Below the pieces are notes generated by a model. That model saw nothing but the letters and a program-made list of their open reading frames with translations, did no database searches and was not told where the DNA came from. This document shows positions 43,372 through 52,928 of a stretch of DNA of 64,000 nt, in pieces. The stretch's first letter is position 1. Every line of letters starts with the position of its first letter. Origin of the DNA: Acidobacteriota bacterium (GTDB lineage Bacteria; Acidobacteriota; Terriglobia; Acidiferrales; UBA7541). The DNA lies in assembly GCA_021788095.1 (NCBI GenBank), contig JAJYLB010000001.1, forward strand, positions 62,001 to 126,000, in the 5' to 3' direction. The translations under genes and the position numbers were made by a program.

Positions 43372-46026
43372 ATGCGAACTAGCCCACTTCACCGGCTTCG
43401 ATGTCTAGGCCCTCGAACGCTTTTCACCGCGCTCGCCGCGCTCGTGGCGCTCGCCATGATCCCGACGTCGGCGCGGGCAACAACTAATCCGTGCGCCTTC
43501 GCCTTGAGCGAGACGAAAAGCTGCGTCTCGCCCAGGCTGGTCGGGCAGACGAACGACTGCACGATCACGCTCTCGAACATCGACGTTAGCGGCAACAGCT
43601 ACACGGTGAATTCGAGCAAGGATTTACTGAACACGAGCGGTGGCACCGCGACGGGCTGCACCCAGGTGACGGACTCGGGCCTGAAGATCTCCGCCGTGAG
43701 CGGCAACACGACTTGCACGGTGGGGGCGACCGGCGGCTGCGTCATCGGGCCGTCGTGCGGCACCGGAGGGGTGGTAGCGACCTGCCTCGACTTAACCACC
43801 GGGCCGTACGCAGCGGGGAAGGTAGAATTCGAGGACACCGGGTACACGATCGTCCAGACTGATACCAACATTGGCACCGGCGGGTCTGTTTGCGGCGCTG
43901 CCGGGAACAGCCTGAACGATCAGGGCACCATCAACGTATCTGACAACTGCAACGTGTGCAACGCGGGCACCGTCGTCGGCGGTAGCTGCTCGACCGCCGC
44001 AGTGGACGAGAACACCACCCAGTCGACCATTGTCGACAGCTGCAGCGTCTCCATCGTGAAGCAGATCTCCTGCGACGGTGGTGCCTCCTGGAAGTCGCCT
44101 CCGGTCTCGGGACCCGCGTGCACCGGCTTCCTTAACGACCCGATCGAGGTGCGCTACAAGTACGAAGATACCGGCAACGTGGACCTCAACAGCTGTAACA
44201 TTCACGATGTTACCGGCTCGACCGGGAGTTCCAGCGGCGGTACCGAATACACCTCGGACACAACGGTCGGAACCATCACCGCCGGGAGCGGCCTACAGAC
44301 GAGTTCGGTCATCACCACCGGTCCGGCTCCGACCAGCGCCACGCTCACCTGCAGCCCCGCCGGCCCGAACATCGATACGGCGGAGATCGACTGCTCCTGC
44401 ACTGGCTTCGCCACTACAGTGAAGTCGGACTCCACCAACAATTTCACCTGCGAGACCTGCGGCGTGTCCATTGACAAGCAGGTCCAGTGCAACGGAAAGA
44501 CATACGACGTGAGCTGCGCAGGCAGCAATGTGCTCGGCGGAACGACGCCGGACGCCTGCGATCCCAATAATTGCGGCTCGGCGTCCGACCCCACCTGCCT
44601 GCAGGACAAAGCGTGCATCGGCTTCAACGCGTATTGCAGCGACGGCAGTGCCGCCACCTGCAGTACCGCTGACCCACCGGTCTGCACGTGTCCTGCGGGG
44701 ACGACGCTCGTGCCCGCGCAGAACGTTAAGGTGGCCTACGTCATCGACAACACCGGCCAGGACACGGTCTCGTGCTCTGGCGCCGGGTTGGGCTTTTCGG
44801 ATACCGACGTCCGAATCGCCGCCGATTCGAGCCCCGCGGAAGCCACCCTCAACGGCACCTTCACGAGTGGCGCAACCCAGACGATCTTCGCTACCGATCC
44901 TTGCAGCCCCGCTCTCGGCACGGAGGAGACTAGCGGCGATACCGCCTCGCTCGCGTGCACCTGCAACGCGCTCCTCGGCAACACGCTCACCAAGACGGTC
45001 ACGGGCGCGGACTCGGCCATCTTCTCTTGCCAGCAGCCCACTTTGCAGTTGACGAAGACCTGCTTGGCTCAGGGATCGGGCGGCGTCGCGTCCGACGTCT
45101 CGCCGGTGGTTATCACCGCAACCAACTCCGGCACTGCGCCGCTCACCAGTTGCGCCGTCACCGACGCTTACGACACCAACGTGAGCTGTCCGCAGACGGC
45201 GCCCGGCGCAAACTCCAGCGTCGTTTCCGCGGACGCGGCTAACCCGTCCGCAAATCCTGCGTCGTTTACACTCGCGGCAAGCGGCGGAACCGATAAGTTC
45301 GACAGCAACATCACCGGGCTGACGGCCAACGCTTGCAACATAGCCCAGATCAGCTGCAACGTCGACGGCGGCTCCGAGATAATCTCCGCAACCGCAAATG
45401 CGACCTGCCCCGTTGGGAAGGGTTGCGAGACGCGCACACCGGGCTTCTGGAAGAATCGTCCAGAGCTCTCGGCGACCGTCATCGCAGCCGCCTTGAAAGC
45501 CGGTACCGACATCACGAGTTGCGGTCTCGACCTCGACTCGACCTCGGGCACACCGGACTGCTCGACCACCGTGGACATGTGCCAACTCGGTTCCGTTGCG
45601 CATAGCCTCAACATCGACCCAGTTCAGTCCAACCTCATCTTCCAGTGCGCCGCGGCCGAGCTCAACATCGCAGTGACTGGCCTCGACGGCGGACAGTGCG
45701 CGAACACGATCCCGGGCTCCGACCTGACGTTTGCCACTTGCTGCGGAGACGGGGGCGTTTGCGCCACGGGCAACACCGCCCTGCTGGACGCGTGCCAGAC
45801 GGCGGTCGGCAACTTCAATTCGCTGTTCGAGAATTGTCCAGACCCGACCAACCCGCTTTGCACTGCGGCGTCGTCGTACCTCTCGAATCCGGGGAGTGCC
45901 GATCCGACCCCGTGCCAGGCGGTCACGTCCGTCAACGACATAGGGGGCGTCGGCGCGCCCTCACCTGTGCCCGATTGCAGCGATACCGGTCGCCTCTACC
46001 TCCTGAAGAAGACCGGGAAGCACTAA
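43372..46026 (+). CDS. Large secreted cysteine-rich protein with DUF11-like repeats
   Basis: An 884-residue exported protein of unknown function. ATG 43372 follows GAGGG and gives the signal peptide LFTALAALVALAMIPTSARA. The mature part has about 56 cysteines and is rich in Thr, Ser, Gly and Asp, with almost no Lys. Beta repeats recur with heads such as CSVSIVKQISCDGG, CGVSIDKQVQCNG and LQLTKTCLAQG, which resemble DUF11-type adhesin repeats. Near 700 it has RTPGFWKN, a motif seen in many such proteins, followed by a helical Cys-rich end and KKTGKH. It is probably a cell-surface or adhesive protein stabilised by disulfides; the DsbA-like gene directly downstream fits that. Confidence 0.78.
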   Translation: MRTSPLHRLRCLGPRTLFTALAALVALAMIPTSARATTNPCAFALSETKSCVSPRLVGQTNDCTITLSNIDVSGNSYTVNSSKDLLNTSGGTATGCTQVTDSGLKISAVSGNTTCTVGATGGCVIGPSCGTGGVVATCLDLTTGPYAAGKVEFEDTGYTIVQTDTNIGTGGSVCGAAGNSLNDQGTINVSDNCNVCNAGTVVGGSCSTAAVDENTTQSTIVDSCSVSIVKQISCDGGASWKSPPVSGPACTGFLNDPIEVRYKYEDTGNVDLNSCNIHDVTGSTGSSSGGTEYTSDTTVGTITAGSGLQTSSVITTGPAPTSATLTCSPAGPNIDTAEIDCSCTGFATTVKSDSTNNFTCETCGVSIDKQVQCNGKTYDVSCAGSNVLGGTTPDACDPNNCGSASDPTCLQDKACIGFNAYCSDGSAATCSTADPPVCTCPAGTTLVPAQNVKVAYVIDNTGQDTVSCSGAGLGFSDTDVRIAADSSPAEATLNGTFTSGATQTIFATDPCSPALGTEETSGDTASLACTCNALLGNTLTKTVTGADSAIFSCQQPTLQLTKTCLAQGSGGVASDVSPVVITATNSGTAPLTSCAVTDAYDTNVSCPQTAPGANSSVVSADAANPSANPASFTLAASGGTDKFDSNITGLTANACNIAQISCNVDGGSEIISATANATCPVGKGCETRTPGFWKNRPELSATVIAAALKAGTDITSCGLDLDSTSGTPDCSTTVDMCQLGSVAHSLNIDPVQSNLIFQCAAAELNIAVTGLDGGQCANTIPGSDLTFATCCGDGGVCATGNTALLDACQTAVGNFNSLFENCPDPTNPLCTAASSYLSNPGSADPTPCQAVTSVNDIGGVGAPSPVPDCSDTGRLYLLKKTGKH

Positions 46027-46034
46027 ACCAACCC

Positions 46035-46064
46035 GGGAGGGAGCCCTGCCAAGGGCTCCCTCCC
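46035..46064 (+). terminator. Strong hairpin after the Cys-rich protein
   Basis: GGGAGGGAGCCCT pairs perfectly over 13 bases with AGGGCTCCCTCCC around the loop GCCA, starting 9 bases after the stop. There is no T-run. A second hairpin, CCGCCGGCC/GGCCGGCGG at 46093-46121, follows. Confidence 0.65.
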
Positions 46065-46191
46065 ACAACCTGAGTTTCGCTTGGGGATGTGACCGCCGGC
46101 CGCCAGGGGAGGGGCCGGCGGGCCTTCTTACAATTCCGGGAAGTAAGAGTAGAAATTGGGCAGACCTACCTAGGGGTCGGGAGGGACCACC

Positions 46192-47019
46192 ATGAAGGGT
46201 TCACATTTCAAGGGATTCGTTTGCGTAATTTCGGTTTTGGCTTGTTTGGCACTTTTCCCGGCAGCCGGCTGGGGCCAGTCGTCTGACCAACAGCTCAAGC
46301 AGATGCAGAAGGAGATCGAGCAGTTGCAGGCGGGCCAGAAAGCGATGCAGCAGGATATCACGCTGATCAAGAATCGGCTGATTCCGCCGCCGCCTCCGCC
46401 ATTCAAGGGCGCCGACGTCCCGCTGACCGGCGATGCCGCCTCAGGCCCGAAAGACGCGAAAGTCACCTTCGTCGAGTTTACCGACTATCAGTGCCCCTTC
46501 TGCGGCCGCAACTTCCAGCAGACGTACCCCCAGATCATCAAGAATTACGTTGACACCGGCAAGATCCGCTACATCCTCCACGATTTTCCCCTGACCCAGC
46601 TCCATGCCAACGCCTTCAACGCCGCCGTAGCGGCGCGCTGCGCCGGCGAGCAGGGAAAGTACTGGCAGATGCACGACATTCTCTTCAGCCATCAGACCGC
46701 GCTTGACGCCAAGAACCTGCCTGACTACGCCAAGCAGGCGGGCTTGGACGTGGGCAAGTTTCAGGCCTGCCTCGCTAGCGGGGTGGAAGCCAACAACGTT
46801 CGAGCGGACATGGCCGTGGGACAGAAACTCGGCGTGACGGGAACCCCGACCTTCTTCTTCGGGCCGACTGATACGAAGAACCCTACGCTCCTCAAGGCCA
46901 CTCAGAAGATTTCTGGCGCTCAGCCTTACGTCGTTTTCCAGTCTGCCATCGACGGGCTGCTCTCGCCGCCGGCGAAGCAGGCGGCTAAGGCCAAGGCGGC
47001 GGCCAAGCCGACGAAGTAG
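46192..47019 (+). CDS. DsbA-like thiol oxidoreductase
   Basis: A 275-residue periplasmic thioredoxin-fold protein. It has a signal peptide (VCVISVLACLALFPAAGWG), a short coiled coil near 30-65 (LKQMQKEIEQLQAGQKAM), and a DsbA/Thioredoxin_4 domain with the active site CPFC (FTDYQCPFCGRNF), the cis-proline loop TGTPTFFF, and a Lys/Ala-rich tail. It could introduce or shuffle disulfides in exported proteins, such as the Cys-rich protein before it. GGGAGGG precedes the ATG. A coiled coil before the catalytic domain suggests that it forms oligomers. Confidence 0.9.
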   Translation: MKGSHFKGFVCVISVLACLALFPAAGWGQSSDQQLKQMQKEIEQLQAGQKAMQQDITLIKNRLIPPPPPPFKGADVPLTGDAASGPKDAKVTFVEFTDYQCPFCGRNFQQTYPQIIKNYVDTGKIRYILHDFPLTQLHANAFNAAVAARCAGEQGKYWQMHDILFSHQTALDAKNLPDYAKQAGLDVGKFQACLASGVEANNVRADMAVGQKLGVTGTPTFFFGPTDTKNPTLLKATQKISGAQPYVVFQSAIDGLLSPPAKQAAKAKAAAKPTK

Positions 47020-47157
47020 ATCGGGTAGGCTCGAACGCCACGCCGGCGCACCGGCGACCTGTGGCGAGGGCGCATCAGCGCCACATAGGCGGACTTGCGG
47101 GGCTTCCTCCGGGACCTGGGGCAGAGCGACCACAGCGCCTATCCAGGCGATCCCGAC

Positions 47158-47184
47158 AATCCTCCTCGGGTCCGGAGGAGGATT
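47158..47184 (+). terminator. Possible terminator hairpin downstream of the DsbA-like gene
   Basis: AATCCTCCTC and GAGGAGGATT form a 10-base stem around a 7-base loop. The right arm ends in ATTG without a longer T-run. Confidence 0.35.
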
Positions 47185-47372
47185 GCCTCCACCCCAGGCG
47201 GTTGAGGAGTAAGCCCTGTTGGAGAAAGCCTCCGTCCGCAAATCAGCCCCGGGCCGCATGGCCGCCGAGCCAAAGCTCCCGCCTTCGCACCGTCGCCCGA
47301 ACTTCGTCAAGCGCCCTGCCGCGCGCAGGGGGCAGCGCTCAGTTACTACTAAACTAATAGATAATCAGGTTC

Positions 47373-47401
47373 TTGACAGGTCTCTGACTATTACCCATAA
47401 T
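47373..47401 (+). promoter_or_regulatory. Sigma-70-type promoter for the LuxR-type gene
   Basis: A perfect TTGACA (-35) is separated by exactly 17 bases from CATAAT (-10, five of six matches) in an AT-rich patch of an otherwise GC-rich region. It points at the LuxR-type gene about 215 bases downstream. Confidence 0.65.
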
Positions 47402-47617
47402 CCAGCCCACGTTCGTGCACCTTTCTCTGGTGGTGGGGCCGACGGACCTCCAAGGGGAGATTACAGCGACAGCCAGCCGTCCATAGGCACGGCACCTGCG
47501 CCTATCTGCGAGAAATCAGTCGAGAGGTGAATCTGTCGCTGGGCATATTTGTCGGCGGGCCGCTCCGTCGAGGGCAGTGGCCCGGAGTTGCAAGTCCGGC
47601 ATCATGAGGCGAGGCGA

Positions 47618-48400
47618 ATGGAAGCGCGCGGGCCCGTCGCGGACGAAAGATCTGCCAAGGGGGCGGAAACCGCTGCCATTTTGCTCGATGCGCGCGGTCT
47701 GCCAATTTGTGTGACAAGCGAAGCCCTTCGCGTGCTTACCTATCCCCATGAGGCACCCGTCGGCGAAAAAGCTCGGCGCGAGGCTGCGCGGCAGGCATGT
47801 CGACTTCTCCTTCCGGCTAGGCTGCTTTCCTCGCGAACGCCGCAAGCGGGGAAGGTCATTTTGGGACGCCGCTGCTATCTATACCGCATAGAACGGCTTC
47901 GGGATCCACAGTCTCTAGACCGTGGCCCCGCCGCGCTGATTCTGTTCGAGCGGTATCGCCCGCCGTGGTTGCCCGATCCAGCGGCTCTCGCGCCGTATCA
48001 TCTGACCGACAGGGAGGGGCAGGCACTGCGGCTGGTGCTTCAGGGCTTGTCCAACAAACAGATTGCAGAAGCCATGGGCATCAGCACGAATACGGTGAAA
48101 ACCTTTGTTCGCCTCATCATGACCAAGATGGGCGTCGACAGCCGATTTGGCATCGTCGGCAAATTGCAGGCTGGCGGGGAGCCGGCGGCTGGCTCGCCGG
48201 CGCCTCCGGCAACCCCCGCGGGCGCACGGCTTCCCGCTGCAGCAAGGTCGCCTGTAGCTCCCCGCTACCCGTCGCCCCCAAACGGTCCTCAGGAAAAAAA
48301 ACCTGCCCTTCGGCTACCGTCCGAGCGCCCATCCCTTCCGGACCGCCAGACGAGCCGCCTGTCTCCCCCCCACCCCCGCGGCAGCACCACTGTCGGCTAA
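47618..48400 (+). CDS. LuxR-type HTH regulator with proline-rich tail
   Basis: A 260-residue regulator. Residues 15-115 form a PAS/sensor-like region without a recognised motif. The LuxR helix-turn-helix lies near 130-185 (LTDREGQALRLVLQGLSNKQ, IAEAMGISTNTVKTF), followed by MTKMGVDSRFGIVGKL. The last ~75 residues are disordered and rich in Pro, Ala and Arg. ATG 47618 is preferred; the frame continues to TTG 47549. A phosphorylatable receiver is lacking. The unusual C-terminal tail after the HTH could bind other proteins; target genes are unknown. Confidence 0.8.
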   Translation: MEARGPVADERSAKGAETAAILLDARGLPICVTSEALRVLTYPHEAPVGEKARREAARQACRLLLPARLLSSRTPQAGKVILGRRCYLYRIERLRDPQSLDRGPAALILFERYRPPWLPDPAALAPYHLTDREGQALRLVLQGLSNKQIAEAMGISTNTVKTFVRLIMTKMGVDSRFGIVGKLQAGGEPAAGSPAPPATPAGARLPAAARSPVAPRYPSPPNGPQEKKPALRLPSERPSLPDRQTSRLSPPHPRGSTTVG

Positions 48401-48445
48401 GTTTGCCAAAGCTCCGGCGTTGAAAGTAGGCTATCTCGGAAGGCC

Positions 48446-49285
48446 ATGGCGCCCGCGCGGGAATTTCAGATCGGCCCGGTTCGGATCGGCGGCGCTTCGC
48501 CGCTGGTGCTGATTGCCGGGCCGTGCGTGATCGAGAGCGAAGAGCATGCCGGCTTCGTGGCGGAGCGGCTGCGCGATCTCGCCTGCGAGCTGAAGCTTCC
48601 GGTGATCTTCAAGGCCTCCTACGACAAAGCGAACCGTTCCTCGGTCCGTTCCTACCGCGGCCCCGGATTGCGCGAGGGGTTGCGCATCCTCGCGGCGGTC
48701 AAGCAGGCGACTGGCCTGCCAGTTTTGACCGACGTGCACGAAGTCGCGCAGGTGGAACCTGCGGCGGAGGTATGCGACGTGCTTCAGGTGCCCGCGTTTC
48801 TGTGCCGGCAAACGGACTTGCTCGTGGCGGTGGGGCGTTCGGGCCGCGCCGTGAATGTGAAGAAGGGTCAGTTCCTCTCGCCTTGGGAGATGACTAACGT
48901 GGTCGAGAAGGTGGCGGGCGCCGGGAACCAGCGGATTCTGGTCACCGAGCGGGGAACGACGTTCGGCTACCAAAATCTGGTCGTGGACATGCGGTCGCTG
49001 GTCATCTTGGGCCGGCTGGGTTATCCGGTGATTTTCGACGCAACGCATTCGGTCCAACTCCCCGGCGGAGAAGGTCATCGCAGCGGGGGCCAGCCGGAAT
49101 TCATCGAGCCGCTGGCGCGGGCTGCCGCGGCGGCGGGGGCAGACGGCATTTTCGTCGAGGTGCATGAGAACCCGCCGGCGGCGCTTTCCGACGGCGCGAA
49201 CGCGCTGCCGCTCGAACAACTTCGCCAGTTGGCGAAGCGACTCGTCGCGCTGGGCGCCCTGGTGCGGCCGTGGAGCGCGGAATGA
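48446..49285 (+). CDS. kdsA: 3-deoxy-8-phosphooctulonate synthase
   Basis: A 279-residue KdsA that condenses arabinose-5-phosphate with PEP in the first committed step of Kdo synthesis. It shows IAGPCVIES near 25-33, FKASYDKANRSS near 55-66, FLCRQTDLL near 130, and VIFDATHSVQLPGG near 195-208. The Asn of KANRSS and the Cys of AGPC are seen in the metal-dependent group, but I cannot settle the class. The stop overlaps the ATG of kdsD in ATGA (49282-49285). Confidence 0.97.
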   Translation: MAPAREFQIGPVRIGGASPLVLIAGPCVIESEEHAGFVAERLRDLACELKLPVIFKASYDKANRSSVRSYRGPGLREGLRILAAVKQATGLPVLTDVHEVAQVEPAAEVCDVLQVPAFLCRQTDLLVAVGRSGRAVNVKKGQFLSPWEMTNVVEKVAGAGNQRILVTERGTTFGYQNLVVDMRSLVILGRLGYPVIFDATHSVQLPGGEGHRSGGQPEFIEPLARAAAAAGADGIFVEVHENPPAALSDGANALPLEQLRQLAKRLVALGALVRPWSAE

Positions 49286-50241
49286 GCCGGGAGACGGCGC
49301 GGCGCGTTCTCCGGATCGAAGCCGAAGCGATTGCCGGATTGTTCGACCGGCTGGACGAGCGGTTCGACCGCGCGGTCGAGGTTCTGCTAGCCTGCCGCGG
49401 ACGCGTAGTCGTGACGGGGATGGGGAAGTCGGGGCTGATTGGCCGGAAGATCGCCGCAACGCTCTCGAGCACGGGAACGCCCTCCGTGTTCCTGCATCCG
49501 GCCGAGGCTCGCCATGGCGACTTGGGGATGATGGTGCCGGGTGACGTACTGCTGGCCATCTCCTACGGCGGAGACACCGAAGAGATCCTTGGTCTGCTCG
49601 ACCGCGGCAAACGGCTGGGCATTCCCCTGGTTACGCTCACGGGGAAATTGCGCTCTCCGCTCGCCACGGCGAGCGATGTGGTCCTGGATATCTCCGTTTC
49701 CCAGGAGGCGTGCTCGCTGAATCTCGCGCCCACGGCGAGCACGACGGCCGCACTGGCCATGGGAGACGCCTTGGCCATTGCCTTGCTCGAGCGGCGCGGC
49801 TTCCGCGAAGAGGATTTCGCCGCGCTTCACCCCTCCGGCCGCTTGGGGAAGCAGTTGCAGCGCGTCGAAAACCTGATGCACTCGGGCGAGCGCCTGCCCC
49901 GCGTGCGGCCGGAAACGCCCCTTCCCGACGTCATCTACGAAATCAGCCGGAAAGGGCTGGGGATGACGGTGGTGACCGAGGACGGCCATCGTTTGGCGGG
50001 CGTCGTCACCGACGGCGATTTGCGGCGCCTGATGGAGAAGCGGCGCGCGGCCGCGCTCGACCTCACCGCCGCCGATTGCATGACGAAGCAGCCGGTAACG
50101 GTCGCCCGCGGGGAGTTCGCGGCGGCGGCGTTGCGCCTGATGGAAGAGAAGAAAATCACGGCGGTGATCGTAGTCGACGGCGAGCGGCGCGTGGAGGGCG
50201 TGGTGCACCTGCACGATCTGTGGACTCTGGAGCTGTTCTGA
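49282..50241 (+). CDS. kdsD: D-arabinose-5-phosphate isomerase (KpsF/GutQ family)
   Basis: A 319-residue isomerase that makes arabinose-5-phosphate from ribulose-5-phosphate for KdsA. The SIS domain spans about 30-165 (VVVTGMGKSGLIGRKIAATL, STGTPSVFLHPAEARHGDLG, SYGGDTEE). Two CBS domains follow (about 200-319; TVVTEDGHRLAGVVTDGDLR and TAVIVVDGERRVEGVVHLHD). The ATG is the one in the ATGA overlap with kdsA. kdsC follows 8 bases after the stop. Confidence 0.96.
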   Translation: MSRETARRVLRIEAEAIAGLFDRLDERFDRAVEVLLACRGRVVVTGMGKSGLIGRKIAATLSSTGTPSVFLHPAEARHGDLGMMVPGDVLLAISYGGDTEEILGLLDRGKRLGIPLVTLTGKLRSPLATASDVVLDISVSQEACSLNLAPTASTTAALAMGDALAIALLERRGFREEDFAALHPSGRLGKQLQRVENLMHSGERLPRVRPETPLPDVIYEISRKGLGMTVVTEDGHRLAGVVTDGDLRRLMEKRRAAALDLTAADCMTKQPVTVARGEFAAAALRLMEEKKITAVIVVDGERRVEGVVHLHDLWTLELF

Positions 50242-50249
50242 CGGAAACC

Positions 50250-50810
50250 GTGCCCGCTCCCTCCCCAAACCGCACCCGCTCTTTCCGGAAGCGCGCCCGC
50301 CGCGTTCGCCTCCTCTTGATGGACGTCGACGGTGTCCTCACCGACGGCCGCATCTACTTGCAATCCCTGCCCGACGGAACCGCCGAGGAGATGAAGGTGT
50401 TTCACGCCCGCGACGGCGCGGGGTTGAAGCTCGCGCGGATGGCAGGGCTGCGCACCGGCATCATCACCGGTCGCGATTCGGCGGCGACGGCGCGGCGCGC
50501 GCGCGAGGTGGACATGGATTTCCTCGCGCAGAAACAGGCCGAGAAACTCCCCGCCTACGAGGCCATCCTCCGCGAAGCACGGCTCGACGACGCGGCCGTC
50601 GCTTACATCGGAGACGATTTGCCGGATCTGCCCGTGCTTCGCCGCGTCGGCCTGGCGATCGCGGTTGGCGATGCCGCGCCCGAAGTGCGCCGCGTAGCGC
50701 ATTTCGTCACCCAACGCCACGGCGGCGAAGGCGCGGTGCGCGAGGCGATCGAAGCGATTCTCCGCGCGCAAGGAACGTGGCGGAAAGTGAGCGGCCGCGC
50801 CCGCGCCTGA
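50250..50810 (+). CDS. kdsC: Kdo-8-phosphate phosphatase
   Basis: A 186-residue HAD phosphatase that removes phosphate from Kdo-8-P. The nucleophile motif is LLMDVDGVLTDGRI, with TGRDS as motif II and YIGDDLPDLPVL as the metal-binding motif. GTG 50250 is the best start as it lies 8 bases after the kdsD stop; the ribosome binding site is weak, which fits coupled translation. kdsA, kdsD and kdsC form one operon. Confidence 0.93.
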   Translation: MPAPSPNRTRSFRKRARRVRLLLMDVDGVLTDGRIYLQSLPDGTAEEMKVFHARDGAGLKLARMAGLRTGIITGRDSAATARRAREVDMDFLAQKQAEKLPAYEAILREARLDDAAVAYIGDDLPDLPVLRRVGLAIAVGDAAPEVRRVAHFVTQRHGGEGAVREAIEAILRAQGTWRKVSGRARA

Positions 50811-50861
50811 ACCGCTTTTCTCGCGCCTAACCCTGCGCACCAGGGGATCGGGCAGCGGCCC

Positions 50862-52928
50862 TTACTGCTCGAAAACGTTGGCCGTGGGACAAGTGTTGTA
50901 GCCCGCGTACACAGGGCCGATCATCACGAACTTCCCAGGCGAAATCACGTAGATGATGCCCCCTGCGCCGTCGGTAATCCGGCCGAGCGTGGACGATGTG
51001 ACAGTCAGGCTATCCGAGAAAGCGGCTGACGAGAGCGGCGCACCCAGGGAGCCATCCACGGTGCCGTTCAGAGTCCCGCTGCCGGTGGAGGTAGCCGTGC
51101 CGGAGCACCCGGAGAGGCGCACGACCGGCGGCGCCGACCCGAAGAAGTAATTCCCGCTGATCGCGCTTGCCGAGAACGGTCCCGCCGATTGTGGCTCAAG
51201 GAACCCCAATTCGAGATAGTTGCCCACGCCCAGCACAAGTGCCTCGTCTGTGTTGACCAAGTAGAGAATCAGATTGTCCGACGCTCCCGACGTCCTGGCC
51301 CTTCCATTTGCCGCCACCGAGTATGTGACCCCCGTTTGGGTTGAACTTGTGCCGCTGCCATCCTCTTCCGTGAACGTTGTGAAGTTGCCGGCCCCATTCG
51401 CGGTGGCCACGCCCACCTTCCCCTGGGCGACTAGAGACTGTTCGTCACAGAGAGGCCCACACATCGCGGTATAGCCCGATATACACAGGACGCCGTTGCC
51501 GCTGAGCGAGGCGTCCGTGAACGGTGCGCCGGTCTGAAGCAACATCTCGCCGCCGACCACCGCGAACGAGGCCGGCGTATCGGTCGAGACGGCCAATAGG
51601 TGGGCAGCGTCGACGACGATGTATCCCCAGTGCGTCGGCGTGACTGAGCTGGCGCTCGAAAACGTGATTGTGAAGCTGCCCACCCCGTTCGCATCCGGCG
51701 CCGTATAGCTGCCGCCGGTCACGTTTCCGCTCCCGTCGAAGCTCGCCGTCCCCACCATGCCGAGGGGTGGGACGGGACCCGAGCCGAAGCCCGAACCGTC
51801 GACGCCCGAGTTGCCGCTGCTGTTGTCAAATTCGATGAACTGTGCCTTCTGGGCGATGCCATTCGAGATCGCGCCCGCCGAAATGACATAGGTGTGGCTC
51901 AGGGACGTGCCGCCGTCGGCGAAGGTCAAAGTCATTGTGCCGCGGTTGTCTGAGCCGAGGCTATAGGTACCTGTAACCGTGCCGAATGCGCCGGGGCAAA
52001 CCTGCTCCGAGGCCGGCAAGCCAGAGTTCGGCCCCGGCCCCTGGCATTCCGCGAGTTCGCCCGAGGTGATATCGCCCGTGCCATTGGCGACGATGGCGGC
52101 GTCCCAGGCGACCTGGGAACCGGCGCTGGCGAAGCCGTTGAAAAGCAAAGCGTAATTGCCCTTCAGTTCGGAGTCATTCGTCCCGGCCACGGGCAGGTAT
52201 ATCGTTGCCGGGGCGGTCTTCGATGGGTCTTTCACGGAAGCAGCCGTAAGGATGACCCCCCCGAGCGTGCCCGGCGGGCTGCTCGGAGCCGTATAAGTCG
52301 TCGAGCCGCTGTTTCCGGCAGAGGTGGTCTCCGAGAGCGAACCGCAGCCGGACGAACAAGCCGTGCCGCCCCGCGTCAGGTCCCAAGTCACACCCGAAGC
52401 GCTCGAGTCGCCCGTGACGGTGTCAGTGAACGTCTGAGTGGCTCCTAAGGAGAGGTTCAACACGCTCTCCGGCGAAACGGCCACGCCGATTGCCCTGAAG
52501 GTGATCGCCGCGTCGCTGGTTATCGTCGGGTAGGCTTGCGAGGTCGCAACGATCGTGAAGAGTTCATCTTTCGCAGGCGGACTCGGCGGCGCGGTATAGG
52601 TTACGGGGTTCGCCGTCGTGCTCGAGAGCGAGCCGCAAGCGGTTGGGCACGCGCTACCATTCGGGTATCCATCGAGGAGCGTCCAGGTAACCGAAGTGTT
52701 CGATGTGTTGCCAACCGCGGCGGTGAAGCTCTGCGTGCCGCCTGCCAAGAGGGTCGCGCTGGATGGGGAGACGAATACCGTCACCGGGGGTTGCGGCGAC
52801 GAACGACTTCCTCCATTGCATCCCGTCATCATCAACAAGAGAGCGATCAGTATCGCCGGCAGTGGGAGTGAAGTCGGTTCCTGGGACGCAACTGAGAATC
52901 GGTCGAAGAAGGGCTTCGAAGCCGTCAT
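50862..52928 (-). CDS. Ig-like repeat lipoprotein
   Basis: A 688-residue secreted protein, convergent with kdsC. ATG 52928 starts a basic N-terminus and a lipoprotein signal peptide (LPAILIALLLMMTGCNGG, lipobox MTGC). Two Ig-like repeats follow (VFVSPSSATLLAGGTQSFTA and VSPESVLNLSLGATQTFTD), each with CGSLS and TYTAPPSPP patterns typical of Acidobacteria surface proteins. The remaining ~430 residues are beta-rich and Gly/Ser/Thr-rich with units such as NYALLFNGF and SGNYFFGS. It is likely anchored to the outer membrane and exposed; its ligand is unknown. Confidence 0.83.
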   Translation of the reverse strand: MTASKPFFDRFSVASQEPTSLPLPAILIALLLMMTGCNGGSRSSPQPPVTVFVSPSSATLLAGGTQSFTAAVGNTSNTSVTWTLLDGYPNGSACPTACGSLSSTTANPVTYTAPPSPPAKDELFTIVATSQAYPTITSDAAITFRAIGVAVSPESVLNLSLGATQTFTDTVTGDSSASGVTWDLTRGGTACSSGCGSLSETTSAGNSGSTTYTAPSSPPGTLGGVILTAASVKDPSKTAPATIYLPVAGTNDSELKGNYALLFNGFASAGSQVAWDAAIVANGTGDITSGELAECQGPGPNSGLPASEQVCPGAFGTVTGTYSLGSDNRGTMTLTFADGGTSLSHTYVISAGAISNGIAQKAQFIEFDNSSGNSGVDGSGFGSGPVPPLGMVGTASFDGSGNVTGGSYTAPDANGVGSFTITFSSASSVTPTHWGYIVVDAAHLLAVSTDTPASFAVVGGEMLLQTGAPFTDASLSGNGVLCISGYTAMCGPLCDEQSLVAQGKVGVATANGAGNFTTFTEEDGSGTSSTQTGVTYSVAANGRARTSGASDNLILYLVNTDEALVLGVGNYLELGFLEPQSAGPFSASAISGNYFFGSAPPVVRLSGCSGTATSTGSGTLNGTVDGSLGAPLSSAAFSDSLTVTSSTLGRITDGAGGIIYVISPGKFVMIGPVYAGYNTCPTANVFEQ

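Larger units (their letters stand above)
47020..47617. other. Long gap between the DsbA-like and LuxR-type genes
   Basis: A 598-base region without a convincing gene. It holds a 10-base hairpin (AATCCTCCTC/GAGGAGGATT, 47158-47184), an AT-rich patch at 47340-47405, and the promoter listed below. Confidence 0.5.
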
